Of a DNA stretch of 64,000 nt, positions 8,025-16,637 are shown one piece after another. The translations under genes and the position numbers were made by a program. The stretch lies in contig CAVOUI010000014.1 of NCBI GenBank assembly GCA_963699525.1, positions 39,020 to 103,019 of the forward strand, given 5' to 3'. The first letter of the stretch is position 1. Each line of letters opens with the position of its first letter. The notes beneath the pieces are model-generated. The model was not told the DNA's origin and did no database searches. It saw only the letters and a program-made list of their open reading frames with translations. This stretch comes from SG8-41 sp963699525. GTDB lineage: Bacteria > Pseudomonadota > Gammaproteobacteria > Burkholderiales > SG8-41.

Positions 8025-9011
8025 GTGCAGCCCGCTCCCTACTCCGAACTCACGCCGGACCGCGCGCTCAACGCGCTCGCCAGCATCGGGCTGCGGCCCG
8101 ACGGCCGGCTGCTGTCGTTGAACAGCTACGAGAACCGGGTCTACCAGACGTGGATGGAGGAGGGCTCGCCGCTGGTGGCGAAGTTCTACCGCCCGGCGCG
8201 CTGGAGCGACGCGCAGATCCTGGAGGAGCACTCGTTTTCACGGGAGCTGGCGGACCGCGAGATCCCGGTCGTCGCGCCACTCGTCGTTGCCGGCGCCACG
8301 CTGCACGCGTTCGAGGGCTTCCGCTTCACGGTGTTTCCGCGCCGCGGGGGACGGGCGCCCGAGCTGGACGATGTGCAGACGCTCGAGTGGATCGGGCGCT
8401 TCCTCGGCCGCATCCACGCGGTCGGCGCGACCCGGGACTTCCGCGAGCGTCCCGCGCTCGATCTCGACAGCTACGGCGTCGAGCCGCGCGAGTGGCTGCT
8501 CGCGAGCGGCCTCGTCCCGGCGGAATTGGTCGAAGCGTGGACCCGCGCGACGGCGCTCGCGCTGGAGGGCGCGCGCCGCTGCTACGAGCGTGCTGGGAAT
8601 GTGACGCGAATCCGCCTGCACGGGGACTGTCACGGCGGCAACGTGCTGTGGACCGAGGCGGGCCCGCATTTCGTGGACTTCGACGACTGCCGCACGGGGC
8701 CGGCGGTGCAGGACCTGTGGATGCTGCTCTCGGGCGACCGGGAGTCGATGGCGCGGCAGCTTGCAAACGTGCTTGCAGGTTACGAGGATTTCAGCGAATT
8801 CGATCCACGCGAACTACACCTGGTCGAAGCGCTGCGCACCCTGCGCCTGATCCACTATTCCGCGTGGATCGCGCGGCGCTGGGACGATCCCGCGTTTCCC
8901 GCCGCGTTTCCCTGGTTCGGGACCCAGCGCTACTGGCAGGACCGCATTCTCGAGCTGCGCGAGCAGATCGCGGCGATGGAGGAAGAGCCCCTGCGCATCA
9001 CTCGGGCTTGA
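8025..9011 (+). CDS. srkA: Stress response serine/threonine kinase SrkA (RdoA/YihE)
   Basis: A 328-residue protein, the same length as the E. coli kinase. The aminoglycoside-phosphotransferase-type catalytic loop RLHGDCHGGNVLW places Asp at residue 201 and Asn at 206, and the metal-binding HFVDFDDCRTGPAVQDLW follows with Asp218. The N-terminal ENRVYQ and LVAKFYRPARWS (ATP-binding Lys) are also present. SrkA is a cytoplasmic kinase linked to envelope stress and cell survival. The start is GTG 8025 with a weak ribosome site. The end overlaps the convergent Bug gene by 14 bp. Confidence 0.93.
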   Translation: MQPAPYSELTPDRALNALASIGLRPDGRLLSLNSYENRVYQTWMEEGSPLVAKFYRPARWSDAQILEEHSFSRELADREIPVVAPLVVAGATLHAFEGFRFTVFPRRGGRAPELDDVQTLEWIGRFLGRIHAVGATRDFRERPALDLDSYGVEPREWLLASGLVPAELVEAWTRATALALEGARRCYERAGNVTRIRLHGDCHGGNVLWTEAGPHFVDFDDCRTGPAVQDLWMLLSGDRESMARQLANVLAGYEDFSEFDPRELHLVEALRTLRLIHYSAWIARRWDDPAFPAAFPWFGTQRYWQDRILELREQIAAMEEEPLRITRA

Positions 9012-9996
9012 GGCCGGCCCCTCGCGCGAGGTCGAGCGCGACCTTCAGCTGCTCGACGACGAACCGGTCGAGCTCCGCCGGCGTACCGGGCGCCGGCTCC
9101 ATGCCGACCGCGTGCAGGCGCTGCTCGTTCTCGGGAAGCTTCAGCGCGGCCGCAACTTCGCGGTTGAGCCTGTTGATGACGGCGCGCGGCGTCTTCGCGG
9201 GCGCAAACAGCGCCCCCCACGAGTCGTAGCGGAAGCCCGGCAGCCCGGACTCGGCGATGGTCGGAATCTCCGGGTTCATCCGCGTGCGCTGCGCGGAGGT
9301 GACCGCAAGCGCGCGCAGCCTGCCGTCCCGGATCAGTCCGGCCGAGGAGCCGAACGGCGCCATGAAGTAGTGAACGCGGCCCGTCATGACCTCGGTCAAC
9401 GCTTCCGGGATGCCCTTGAGCGGAACGTGCACGATGTCGATGCCGGCGCTCGCCTTGAACATCTCGCCGCCGAAGTGCGTGGCGCTGCCCGTCCCCGCCG
9501 AGGTGAAGTTGAGCTGACCGGGCTTCGCCTTGGCGAGCGCGATGAGGTCCTTGACGGTGCGCACCTCCAGCGTCACCGGAACCACGAGATAGTAGGCGGC
9601 GTTGTAGGTCAGCGTGACCCCGGCGAAGTCCTTGACCGTGTCGTAGCCCAGGTTGGCGCGCACGGCGGGCGTGACCACGTGGGCTGCGGATATGGAGAGC
9701 AGCGTGTGGCCGTCGGGGTTGGCGGACGCGACGATCCGGGAACCGATCATGCTCCCGGCGCCGGGACGATTGTCCACGATGACCTGCTGGCCGAGCGCAT
9801 CGGTGAGCCGCGGAGTGATCAGGCGCGAGACGATATCGGGCTGCCCGCCGGGTGTGAACGGCACGACGATGCGCACGGGCCGGATCGGGTAGCTTTTGGC
9901 CGCATCGGTCTTCTGGGCGATCGCGCTCGCGGGTGCGCCGAGCACGATGCAGACTGCGGCGCAACTCGCCGCGCCGCGCGAAAATCGATTCAACAT
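8998..9996 (-). CDS. Bug/TctC-family solute-binding protein
   Basis: A 332-residue protein with a long Ala-rich signal peptide ending at PASAIAQ. After a spacer KTDAAK come SYPIRPVRIVVPFTPGG, VDNRPGAGSMIGS, NPDGHTLL (H in place of the usual Y), VHVPLKGIPEALTEV and PTIAESGLPGF. An AGGAGG site precedes the start. It is divergent from the hydrolase gene at 10096 and shares the intervening 100 bp as a promoter region. No catabolic partner lies on its own strand, so the ligand is unknown. Confidence 0.93.
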   Translation of the reverse strand: MLNRFSRGAASCAAVCIVLGAPASAIAQKTDAAKSYPIRPVRIVVPFTPGGQPDIVSRLITPRLTDALGQQVIVDNRPGAGSMIGSRIVASANPDGHTLLSISAAHVVTPAVRANLGYDTVKDFAGVTLTYNAAYYLVVPVTLEVRTVKDLIALAKAKPGQLNFTSAGTGSATHFGGEMFKASAGIDIVHVPLKGIPEALTEVMTGRVHYFMAPFGSSAGLIRDGRLRALAVTSAQRTRMNPEIPTIAESGLPGFRYDSWGALFAPAKTPRAVINRLNREVAAALKLPENEQRLHAVGMEPAPGTPAELDRFVVEQLKVALDLARGAGLKPE

Positions 9997-10030
9997 GACG
10001 TTCCTCCTATTCCCTTCTCGTGTGGGGTGA

Positions 10031-10044
10031 CGTGATTATAATCC
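10031..10044. promoter_or_regulatory. Possible -10 element in a divergent intergenic region
   Basis: The self-complementary GATTATAATC at 10034-10043 contains TATAAT on both strands and lies between genes starting at 9996 (minus) and 10096 (plus). No convincing -35 hexamer is visible at 17 bp spacing on either side, so this is a weak call. Confidence 0.25.
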
Positions 10045-10095
10045 CCGGTATTTCCCCGCTTTGGTTGCCAGCGATTCCGCAGGAGGCGAGACGAC

Positions 10096-10969
10096 GTGCC
10101 GTTCGCGACGATCAACCGCATCAAGATCAACTACCGGCTCCAGGGGTCGGGCCCGGCGCTGCTGATGTTCGCGCCTGGCGGCTTCGGCTCGGTCCTGTCG
10201 CGCTGGACCCGGGAGGGCGGCAAGCGCGAGTGGCAGGAGATGGACGCACTGACCACGCTGTCGCGCCATTTCACGACGATCGCCTACGACCGCCGCGAGG
10301 CCGGGGAGTCCGGCGGCCGCATCGAGCCGCTCACCTGGGACCTCTACGTCGAGGAGGCGAAGGGGCTGCTCGATCTCGCCGGAGAGGGGCGGGCGATCGT
10401 GCTCGGCAGCTGCATGGGCGCCGCGCTCGCTCTGGCCTTCGCGGTGCGCCACCCCGCGGCGTGCCGGGGGCTCTACCTGCACTGGCCGGTCGGCGGCTAC
10501 CGCTGGATGATGAAGGGCCACAACTTCTTCCGGCGCCACATCGAGTTCGTGCGTGCCAACGGGTTCGAGGCCGTGGTGAAGCGCGCCCCGGCAGGGCAGA
10601 AGCTTCTGGGACGATCCCGAGATCGGGCCGTGGGGACCGCCGACGATCGTGGATCCGGAGTTTGCCGCCCGGTTCGTGGAGCAGGAGCTCGGGCCTTACA
10701 TCGGCATCTGCGAGCGGTCGCGGGAAGCCCTGTTCAATGACACCATGCCTTCGGGGGCAAGCGGCGAGGAGCTGATGGAGATGCGGATCCCGGCTTTCAT
10801 CCAGTCGGGGAACGATGCCTCGCACGCGCACTCGGCGGCGTGGGCGCTGAAGGAGTTGATGCCGCAGGCCGAGTTGTGGAACGTGCTGCCCCCGCACCAG
10901 AACGGGCGCAACACGCTCGAGCAGATCCTTGCCTTCGCGAAGCGGCTCGAGAAGGACGCGCCCTCGTGA
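10096..10969 (+). CDS. Alpha/beta hydrolase with a Cys at the nucleophile position, frameshifted
   Basis: GTG 10096 follows AGGAGG. The protein has an alpha/beta-hydrolase core: LLMFAPGGFGS (oxyanion loop), TTIAYDRREAGESGG and the nucleophile elbow VLGSCMGAALAL, where the central residue is Cys rather than Ser, as in dienelactone hydrolase and PHA synthases. One extra A at 10600-10601 breaks the frame; removing it gives AGQSFWDDPEIGPWGPP and continues to the TGA at 10967-10969, about 290 residues, including a late His (PPHQNG). The substrate is unknown. Its stop overlaps the next start, and the pair likely forms one operon. Confidence 0.8.
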
Positions 10970-11688
10970 CCGCCGGGAGAAGCGTCATCGCTCGCATGGA
11001 CCGGGTGGTGAACGACTTCGTCGCGCGCTGCCGGTATTTCCACGAGCCGATCACACGGGGCCGGGCGCGGATGTTCGCGCTGCAGCACCGCCTCAACACG
11101 CGCCAGCGCAACTCGGTGCTGAAGCTCAAGGTCGCGACCAACTGCCCGGATTGGGACATCCGCATCCGCATCATCCAGGCGTGCAGCGAGGAGGTCATCG
11201 CCGACCACAAGCACGGCGGCGGGCAGCCGCACTGGAAGATCCTGGAGGATCTCGGCGTGCGCATCGGGCTCCAGCGCTCCGTCATCCAGCGGGCGCAGCC
11301 CTTGCCCTCGACGCAGCTCGCGTGGGCCGCGTGGGATGGGCTGATGGCGAGCCGGCACTGGCTCGAGGGCGTCGTTGCCAATACCTGCGCCGAGCGCGTC
11401 AACATTCCCGGCTACGGCACGGGGCTGTTCAGGAAGGTGGGCTGGTTCGGGCTCGAACGCCGCCGCTGGGGAAAGCTCTACGGGCTCGCCGGCGCGGACC
11501 TTGAATTCTTCGAACTGCACGAGCAGGCCGACATTGAGCACAGCGACGCAGGCTGGCACGCGGTGGAGCGCTTCGCGCGGAAGCTCCGGATGGAAGACGC
11601 GGTGGTCGCCGCGTGCGAGCGCAACCTGCGCGTCTGGGAGCACTACCTCGACGGCATTGCCGCGGCGGGGGACAAGCTTAGGGGTTGA
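10966..11688 (+). CDS. TenA/PqqC-like haem-oxygenase-fold protein
   Basis: About 240 residues from GTG 10966 (GTGA overlap with the hydrolase stop), or 230 from ATG 10996, which has GGGAGA 15 bp upstream. The all-helical sequence with HEPITRGRARMFALQHRLNTRQ, then EEVIADHKHGGGQPHW, WVA-like CAERVNIPG and a late ELHEQADIEHSDAGW matches iron-containing redox or PqqC/TenA-type proteins; the His and Glu in HEQADIEHS are typical metal or cofactor ligands of the group. It may act with the preceding hydrolase on the same substrate. The stop lies in a GAGGGATGAGG repeat. Confidence 0.75.
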   Translation: MTAGRSVIARMDRVVNDFVARCRYFHEPITRGRARMFALQHRLNTRQRNSVLKLKVATNCPDWDIRIRIIQACSEEVIADHKHGGGQPHWKILEDLGVRIGLQRSVIQRAQPLPSTQLAWAAWDGLMASRHWLEGVVANTCAERVNIPGYGTGLFRKVGWFGLERRRWGKLYGLAGADLEFFELHEQADIEHSDAGWHAVERFARKLRMEDAVVAACERNLRVWEHYLDGIAAAGDKLRG

Positions 11689-11697
11689 GGGATGAGG
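11687..11697. repeat. GAGGGATGAGG junction repeat
   Basis: The repeat begins with the last two bases of the upstream stop codon and ends one base before the stop codon of the convergent HD-domain gene at 11698, so it is the entire junction between the two genes. Confidence 0.5.
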
Positions 11698-12654
11698 CTA
11701 CTTGTCGCGCGGGCGGTCGGGAACCGGGTGCGACATCGAGTGGGTGATGCGCCGCAGCCGCTCGAATTCTCCCCTCTCGATCGTTTCATGCAGGAACCGC
11801 ATGTTGCGCGCGATCTCCTCCTCATACAGGTTGCGGCCGTCGAGATGCGCCTCGGCGTAGCGCTCCACGCCCTGAAGCCTCTTGTCGAGCCGCGGCCGCG
11901 CGAGGTACTGGTAGAAGCCCGGCGTCTTGATGACCAGATCGGTGGCTGAGGCGTAACGCACGATCTCGAGTCCATCGGGCTGGGTCTCGCGCGCAATTCC
12001 GGCCCAGACGAACTCCCAGTAGAGGAAATCGCGGCACTTCTCGATGTACTGGCGGTCGGCCATCTGCGCGAGCAGGTCGGAAGTGCCGGCGATGCAGCCG
12101 AGCAAACGATCCTTCGCGTTGTCCAGCTCGAATTTCTCGAAGTCGAGCTCGTAGCCGGTGAAATGCGTCAGTTGAGCGGCGGTATTCGCCTCCGCCGCGA
12201 AGCCGATAGCGGGCAGGTACCTCAACAGGAATTCGGCGCTGCGGCTGACATGCACCTTGGTAAACACGGCGCCGTTCTCGATATGGGCTTCCGAGTTGCG
12301 CCGGATATAGCCCGAGTCGTGAAACAGCGCGACCATCACGCCGAGCATTGCGTGGCGCGCTCCGAGCCGGTCCGGGACCGCGCAGACGCGGTCATGACCG
12401 TCGATCAGGCGCGCCGTGGCGAGGGACATGTCGAGACTGTGGCGCAGATCGTGGTAGAGCGTGTCGCAGGCGAGGTAGCCCGGGTAGCGGCCCTCGAACA
12501 GCGCCTTCATGTCGTCGAACGCGCGCCGCAGAGGCGTCAGGTCCTCGCCCGGGTAGCGCGCGGCGAATATCTCGAGCACCGCGTCGCGCACCCGCTCGAC
12601 CGACTCGACGTTCACGCGGTTGGTCACGTCGTATTCATTGCGCCGCATGTTCAT
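11698..12654 (-). CDS. HD-domain phosphohydrolase (cyclic-nucleotide phosphodiesterase-like)
   Basis: About 318 residues from ATG 12654, preceded by AGGGAT; a start at 12702 would add 16 residues. The N-terminal third has YHDLRHSLDMSLATARL, close to the YHN..H..DV motif of class I cyclic-nucleotide phosphodiesterases, and LGVMVALFHDSGY supplies the metal-binding HD pair; TKVHVSRSAEFL and LTHFTGYELDF follow. Substrate may be a cyclic nucleotide, but other HD phosphohydrolases share the motifs. No signal peptide or membrane segment. It stands alone on its strand. Confidence 0.8.
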   Translation of the reverse strand: MNMRRNEYDVTNRVNVESVERVRDAVLEIFAARYPGEDLTPLRRAFDDMKALFEGRYPGYLACDTLYHDLRHSLDMSLATARLIDGHDRVCAVPDRLGARHAMLGVMVALFHDSGYIRRNSEAHIENGAVFTKVHVSRSAEFLLRYLPAIGFAAEANTAAQLTHFTGYELDFEKFELDNAKDRLLGCIAGTSDLLAQMADRQYIEKCRDFLYWEFVWAGIARETQPDGLEIVRYASATDLVIKTPGFYQYLARPRLDKRLQGVERYAEAHLDGRNLYEEEIARNMRFLHETIERGEFERLRRITHSMSHPVPDRPRDK

Positions 12655-12740
12655 GGTGCGAATTATCCCTGCCGCCGTAGAGTGAAGCAAATAAGATTCC
12701 ACTTCGTCGTGACGAAATACACGCCGCGCTCTTGACCTGC

Positions 12741-12811
12741 GTCATTCCCGCGCAGGCGGGTATCCGGAACGCTGCGATCGAGACGGGGTCCCCGCCTTCG
12801 CGAGGACGACT
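12741..12811. repeat. Pair of inverted dRS3-like repeats
   Basis: GTCATTCCCGCGCAGGCGGG and TATCCGG at 12741-12767 are followed, 15 bp later, by ACGGGGTCCCCGCCTTCGCG and AGGACGACT at 12783-12811, which is the reverse complement of a related copy (about three quarters of positions alike). Such face-to-face pairs are typical of REP-like mobile doublets. The element fills the gap between two minus-strand genes. Confidence 0.6.
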
Positions 12812-12825
12812 TGAGACAAACTTCC

Positions 12826-13488
12826 TCAGCGAATTTCGATGAACTCGTCGACGAAAATGCGGTAGGTCTGCAGCTTGGGCTTTTCGGCGTCCTCGGGCTT
12901 CACGTAGCGGATCGAGCTCCTGCCCCGCAGCTCCCGCGGCAGGATCATGACCCGCGCGAACGCGGTCGGCGCGGATTGCGACGCGATGGCGAGGACCGGG
13001 TCCGGGCCCGCCTCGAACCAGGCGCCGCCTGGCTCGATGTCGCGGGATTCTCCGTTCACCTCCACCCGGATGGCACCCGTCAGCAGGCAACGGATTCCCG
13101 GCCCGCGGTGCACGTGCGTGTACGCGATGCCGCCCGGCGGGAAGTCCACGCGGTCGCAGCGCATCAGGTAGCCGCCGGGGTCCGGCAGGTTAACGGAATG
13201 GGCGAGCGTCAACGTCGAGGCGACGCCCGCGCCCGCCGGGGCGGTCTGCGAATCTTCGCCGGCGCCGAGTTCCCAGCGCAGCAGCGTCGCGCCTGCGGCG
13301 CCCGCGGTCACCGTGACGGCTTCCGATCCGTGCCATGCGCTGTTCGCAGCGAGCCCGGCGGCCTGGGCGCCCGCGCGAAGGACGGCATCTCCGTCGCGCA
13401 CGTAGATGACGCGATTGCGGCCGGGCAGCCGCTCCTCCGCCTTCGGCCCGAGACGATCGGTGAACAGGCGGAGGTTGAGTTGCGTCAC
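12826..13488 (-). CDS. Cupin-domain protein with two barrels
   Basis: About 220 residues from GTG 13488, which overlaps the stop of the preceding Bug gene (GTGA). The C-terminal half has a clear cupin, FPPGGIAYTHVHRGPGIRCL at about 120-139, with HVH as two metal ligands and IEPGGAWFEAGPDPVLA as the second motif; the N-terminal half (VIYVRDGDAVL..., SAWHGSEAVTV) looks like a degenerate barrel. The reaction is unknown. Translational coupling to the Bug gene suggests it acts on the imported compound. Confidence 0.82.
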   Translation of the reverse strand: MTQLNLRLFTDRLGPKAEERLPGRNRVIYVRDGDAVLRAGAQAAGLAANSAWHGSEAVTVTAGAAGATLLRWELGAGEDSQTAPAGAGVASTLTLAHSVNLPDPGGYLMRCDRVDFPPGGIAYTHVHRGPGIRCLLTGAIRVEVNGESRDIEPGGAWFEAGPDPVLAIASQSAPTAFARVMILPRELRGRSSIRYVKPEDAEKPKLQTYRIFVDEFIEIR

Positions 13489-14477
13489 TGTTTCGGGATC
13501 TTGGCCGTCTCGATGACCTTGCCCCACTTGGCGATCTCGGAGGCCACGAGCTTGCGGAAGCCCTCGGGCGTGTCGGGGCGCGGGTCCACGGCGAGCTCGT
13601 GGAAGCGCTGTTTCACGTCAGGCAGCGCCAGTGCTTCGACAATCGCCTGGTTGAGACGGTTGATGACCGCCTTCGGCGTGCCGGCCGGTGCTCCGAACCC
13701 GTTCCAGGACATCACCTCGTAGCCCGGCACGCCCGCCTCCTGCACGGTGGGAACGTCGGGCAGTCCCGAGAAGCGGGTGCGCGTGCTGACCGCGAGCGCC
13801 CGGAACTGCCCGGCTTTCACCATGCCGACGACCGGCGCGATGAACTCGAACGCCACCTGCACGCCGTTGCCGCGCAGGGCGGTCAGCAGGAGGCCGGTAT
13901 TCGTATAGGGAACGTGCACCCAGTCGACGCCGGCCATGGACTTGAACAGCTCCGAGGAGAGGTGCTGCGTCGCGCCGATCTGGATGGTGCCGACGTTGAG
14001 CCTGCCGGGATTGGCCTTGGCGGTCGCGATGAGGTCCTTCACCGATTTGATCTGCGAGTCCGGATTCACCAGCAACACGATGCTGAAGGTCGCGATGGAC
14101 GAGATCGGCGCGAAATCCCTCAACGTGTCGTAGGGCAGGGACTTGAACAGCGCCATGCTGATCGCGTGCGCGTTGTTGAGGAGCAGCAGCGTGTAGCCGT
14201 CGGGGGCGGCCTTCGCCACGATCTCGCTCGCGACGATGCCGCCGGCGCCGGGCCGGTTGTCGACGACGATCTGCTGCCCGAGCGCAGTGCCGATCTTCTG
14301 CGCGACCACCCGCGCCGTGATGTCGCCCACGCCGCCGGGGCCGAACGGAACCAGCAGGCGGATGGGCCGCACCGGGTAGGCCTGAGCCGGGCCTTTCGAA
14401 GCGGTCTGAGCGTGGAGCGGCGCCGCGACGGCCGCGAAGGCGACGAGCGCAGCGAGTCGGGTCCGGGTTCGAAGCAT
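13485..14477 (-). CDS. Bug/TctC-family solute-binding protein
   Basis: A 330-residue protein with signal peptide MLRTRTRLAALVAFAAVAAP, cleavage near LHAQ. A short insert TASKGPAQA precedes YPVRPIRLLVPFGPGGVGD; its coding sequence resembles the in-frame repeat seen at 3946. Family blocks VDNRPGAGGIVAS, KAAPDGYTLLLLNN, VHVPYTNTG (VPYKG altered to VPYTN) and PTVQEAGVPGYE follow. It lies upstream of, and overlaps, the cupin gene. It is divergent from the TauD-type gene at 14623. Confidence 0.92.
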   Translation of the reverse strand: MLRTRTRLAALVAFAAVAAPLHAQTASKGPAQAYPVRPIRLLVPFGPGGVGDITARVVAQKIGTALGQQIVVDNRPGAGGIVASEIVAKAAPDGYTLLLLNNAHAISMALFKSLPYDTLRDFAPISSIATFSIVLLVNPDSQIKSVKDLIATAKANPGRLNVGTIQIGATQHLSSELFKSMAGVDWVHVPYTNTGLLLTALRGNGVQVAFEFIAPVVGMVKAGQFRALAVSTRTRFSGLPDVPTVQEAGVPGYEVMSWNGFGAPAGTPKAVINRLNQAIVEALALPDVKQRFHELAVDPRPDTPEGFRKLVASEIAKWGKVIETAKIPKQ

Positions 14478-14622
14478 GAGGTCTCCTCGTATTTTTTGAT
14501 GTCGCCACGACAGCGGGTCTCGCGCGAGTTAGCGTAATCCATGTGGGACGGTAATCGCTCCGGCCGCCACGCGCGGGCCCGGTACGGATATGATTGCTCT
14601 CGCAAACGGGGAGGGGATATCC

Positions 14623-15483
14623 ATGGCGCTCCGGCTTCGCAAGCTCTCGTACGCGCTCGGCGCCGAGGTGTGCGGCGTGGATGTCGCGCAGCGCATGAGC
14701 GAGTCGACCTTCGGCGAGATCTACGAGGCGTTCCTCGCTCACGGCATCCTCTTGTTCCGGGATCAGGACGTGACGCGCGAGCAGCACATCGAGTTCAGCC
14801 GCCGCTTTGGCGCGCTCGACCGGCACGAGGCGCTGCCGCGGGACCGCCATCCCGACTACCCCGAGCTGCTGATGGTCACCAACGAGCCGAAGTCCGACGG
14901 CAGCCCCTCCGACACCAAGTACACCGGCCGGCAGTGGCATTCCGACATGTCGTTCACCACGGCACCCTCGCTCGGCTCGCTCCTGAAGAGCTACGCCGTG
15001 CCCGAGGTCGGGGGCGACACCTTGTTCGCCAACCTGTATCTGGCTTATGACACGCTGTCCGCGGGGATGAAGAAGCTGATCGCCGGATTGCACGGCATCC
15101 ACCTCTCCGGCACGCGCAAGCTTGCGAACGACACGACCGGCGTCACCCGAGCCGAGGAGCAGAAGCGCATCAATCCGCCGGTCGCACAGCCCGTGGTGCG
15201 GGTGCACCCCGAGACCGGGAGAAAGGCGCTCTACATCGGGGAGAAGGTAAAGCGCTTCGACGGCATGACGGAGGAGGAGAGCGAGCCGCTCATCGACTAC
15301 CTCGTGCGGCACGCCACGCGCCCGGAATTCCTCTACCGCCACCAGTGGCGCAAGAACGACATCCTCGCCTGGGACAATCGCTGCGTCATGCACCAGGCAC
15401 TCGGCGATTTCGACGAGACGCAGCTGCGGCACATGGAGCGCACCACCGTGCTCGGCACGCCCTCCGGCTACGTGGTCGCGTAG
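14623..15483 (+). CDS. TauD/TfdA-family Fe(II)/2-oxoglutarate dioxygenase
   Basis: About 286 residues. I start at ATG 14623 because GGGGAGGGG lies just upstream and the family begins with LRLRKLSYALGAEVCGVDV; ATG 14590 is less likely. The facial triad is visible: H106 and D108 in WHSDMSF and H257 in MHQALGD, with R273 positioned for 2-oxoglutarate. RDQDVTREQHIEFSRRFG is the usual N-terminal signature. Members hydroxylate taurine, 2,4-D and related substrates; the actual substrate is not deducible. It faces a divergent Bug gene, a common pairing for this family. Confidence 0.92.
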   Translation: MALRLRKLSYALGAEVCGVDVAQRMSESTFGEIYEAFLAHGILLFRDQDVTREQHIEFSRRFGALDRHEALPRDRHPDYPELLMVTNEPKSDGSPSDTKYTGRQWHSDMSFTTAPSLGSLLKSYAVPEVGGDTLFANLYLAYDTLSAGMKKLIAGLHGIHLSGTRKLANDTTGVTRAEEQKRINPPVAQPVVRVHPETGRKALYIGEKVKRFDGMTEEESEPLIDYLVRHATRPEFLYRHQWRKNDILAWDNRCVMHQALGDFDETQLRHMERTTVLGTPSGYVVA

Positions 15484-15508
15484 TAGCCGGCGTCACCCAT
15501 CACGCCTT

Positions 15509-15952
15509 CTAGGTAACTTTGTAAACGACGTCGTGCTCGCGCGCGTGCTCGCGCACCTTGAGCCCGAAATCATCGCCCGGCCCCACTTCCTGGACGGACG
15601 CGTGGTTCACCTGTATTGAATCGACCCGCTGCTCGAAGTCGGTGGTGTGGCCGCGGATGTGGATGGTATCGCCGACCCGCAGCCGCGCCGATTCCAGCTT
15701 CACGACCGCGACAGTGAGATGGCTGTAGTAGTGGGTCACGACTCCGATGCGCTGGCCGGGGGGAGGCAGGGTCGCCGGGCTGACCGTCGCCGGCTTGCGT
15801 GCCGCCGGCCGTGCGGCAGGCCTCCTTGCCTTGGGGGCGGCGCGCCGGGCCGGCGCTCGTTTCGCCGGCTTCTTCGCCGCCTTCTTGCGGGCTGCCGGCC
15901 GCCTTGCCGGCGCCTTCTTGCGCTTGGGCTTCGCTTTCTTCCTGGTTGGCAT
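15509..15952 (-). CDS. EF-Tu domain-2-like protein with histone-H1-like basic tail
   Basis: A 147-residue protein of two parts. Residues 1-56 are almost entirely Lys, Arg, Ala and Pro (KKAPARRPAARKKAAKKPAK-type repeats), as in bacterial histone-H1-like or AlgP-type DNA-binding tails. Residues 66-147 (IGVVTHYYSHLTVAVVKLES...LRVGDTIHIRGHTTDFEQRV) match the small beta-barrel of translation-factor domain 2, known as a stand-alone EF-Tu-like protein. The combination suggests a nucleic-acid-binding function. It could bind RNA, DNA or the ribosome; nothing in the neighbourhood decides. Confidence 0.8.
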   Translation of the reverse strand: MPTRKKAKPKRKKAPARRPAARKKAAKKPAKRAPARRAAPKARRPAARPAARKPATVSPATLPPPGQRIGVVTHYYSHLTVAVVKLESARLRVGDTIHIRGHTTDFEQRVDSIQVNHASVQEVGPGDDFGLKVREHAREHDVVYKVT

Positions 15953-16062
15953 CTGCGACCTCCCGGCGGGGAGTCCCGCCCGACTCGTAGAGAATAGCTG
16001 ACGTTACATGCTAATCCACTCCGGGCCGGGCGGCAAAATTGGCTCATGCTCCCACCACCCCC

Positions 16063-16098
16063 GCCGCTGTGCGGCGACCCCTCCTCGGGCAGGAGGGG
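16063..16098. repeat. Two GC-rich hairpins downstream of a minus-strand gene
   Basis: GCCGC-TGT-GCGGC at 16063-16075 and CCCCTCCT (16078-16085) with AGGAGGGG (16091-16098), perfect 8-bp arms around CGGGC. They lie just beyond the stop of the Spy-like gene (16110, minus). There is no U-tract in that direction, so a terminator role is possible but not shown. Confidence 0.4.
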
Positions 16099-16109
16099 AG
16101 GTCGCGCGG

Positions 16110-16637
16110 CTACGCGCGGGGACGTGCGCCACCGTGGCGCGACCCCGCGTGCCGGCGCGGGGTGAGCAGCTCGTCGGCAATCTTCTGCTGCTCGGGCGAG
16201 AGCGCCGCGTAGAGCGGCTTTGCGGCCGCCAGCGTCTCGGACATCCTCGTGTAAGCCGCCGCCAGCCGCACCTGCCCGCGCTCCATCCGATCGATTGCCG
16301 TGGGCGGCGCGCCCTTGTCGCGTCCGGAGGCCTCAGTGCGCGCGGCTTGCACCCGCTGGTCGGCCTCGCGCGCGTGCTTGCGCAGCGTGTCGGCGAAGCC
16401 GTTCCACTGCGCTTGCTGGGCATCGGTGATCTTCAGGGCGGTCTTCAGGTAGGCGAGACGCGCCTCGACGCGCTCGCTGGGCAGCCGGAACGCGCGCTGC
16501 CCCTCGTGCTGCGGTTGCGCGAAATGCCGCGCCTGCGGTCCTTCGCCGCCGGGACCGGCCGACTGCGCAAGCGCCGGGCCGGCGGCCGCCGCGACCAGGG
16601 CGGCGGAAACGAACGTGCTCAAGAGGGTCTTCTTCAT
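16110..16637 (-). CDS. Spy/CpxP-family (LTxxQ) periplasmic protein
   Basis: A 175-residue exported protein: signal peptide MKKTLLSTFVSAALVAAAAG, cleavage near ALAQS. The mature helical part has two family motifs, ALKITDAQQAQWNGF at about 68-82 and YAALSPEQQKIADELL near 143-158. Spy-type proteins are ATP-independent periplasmic chaperones or envelope-stress sensors. A GGAGA site precedes the ATG. The C-terminus is basic (RRHAGSRHGGARPRA). It stands alone, divergent from the Bug gene at 16804. Confidence 0.88.
   Translation of the reverse strand: MKKTLLSTFVSAALVAAAAGPALAQSAGPGGEGPQARHFAQPQHEGQRAFRLPSERVEARLAYLKTALKITDAQQAQWNGFADTLRKHAREADQRVQAARTEASGRDKGAPPTAIDRMERGQVRLAAAYTRMSETLAAAKPLYAALSPEQQKIADELLTPRRHAGSRHGGARPRA

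Noticed and set aside
14590..14622. Upstream start for the TauD-type dioxygenase
   Set aside because: The ATG at 14623 has a strong ribosome site and matches the family N-terminus.
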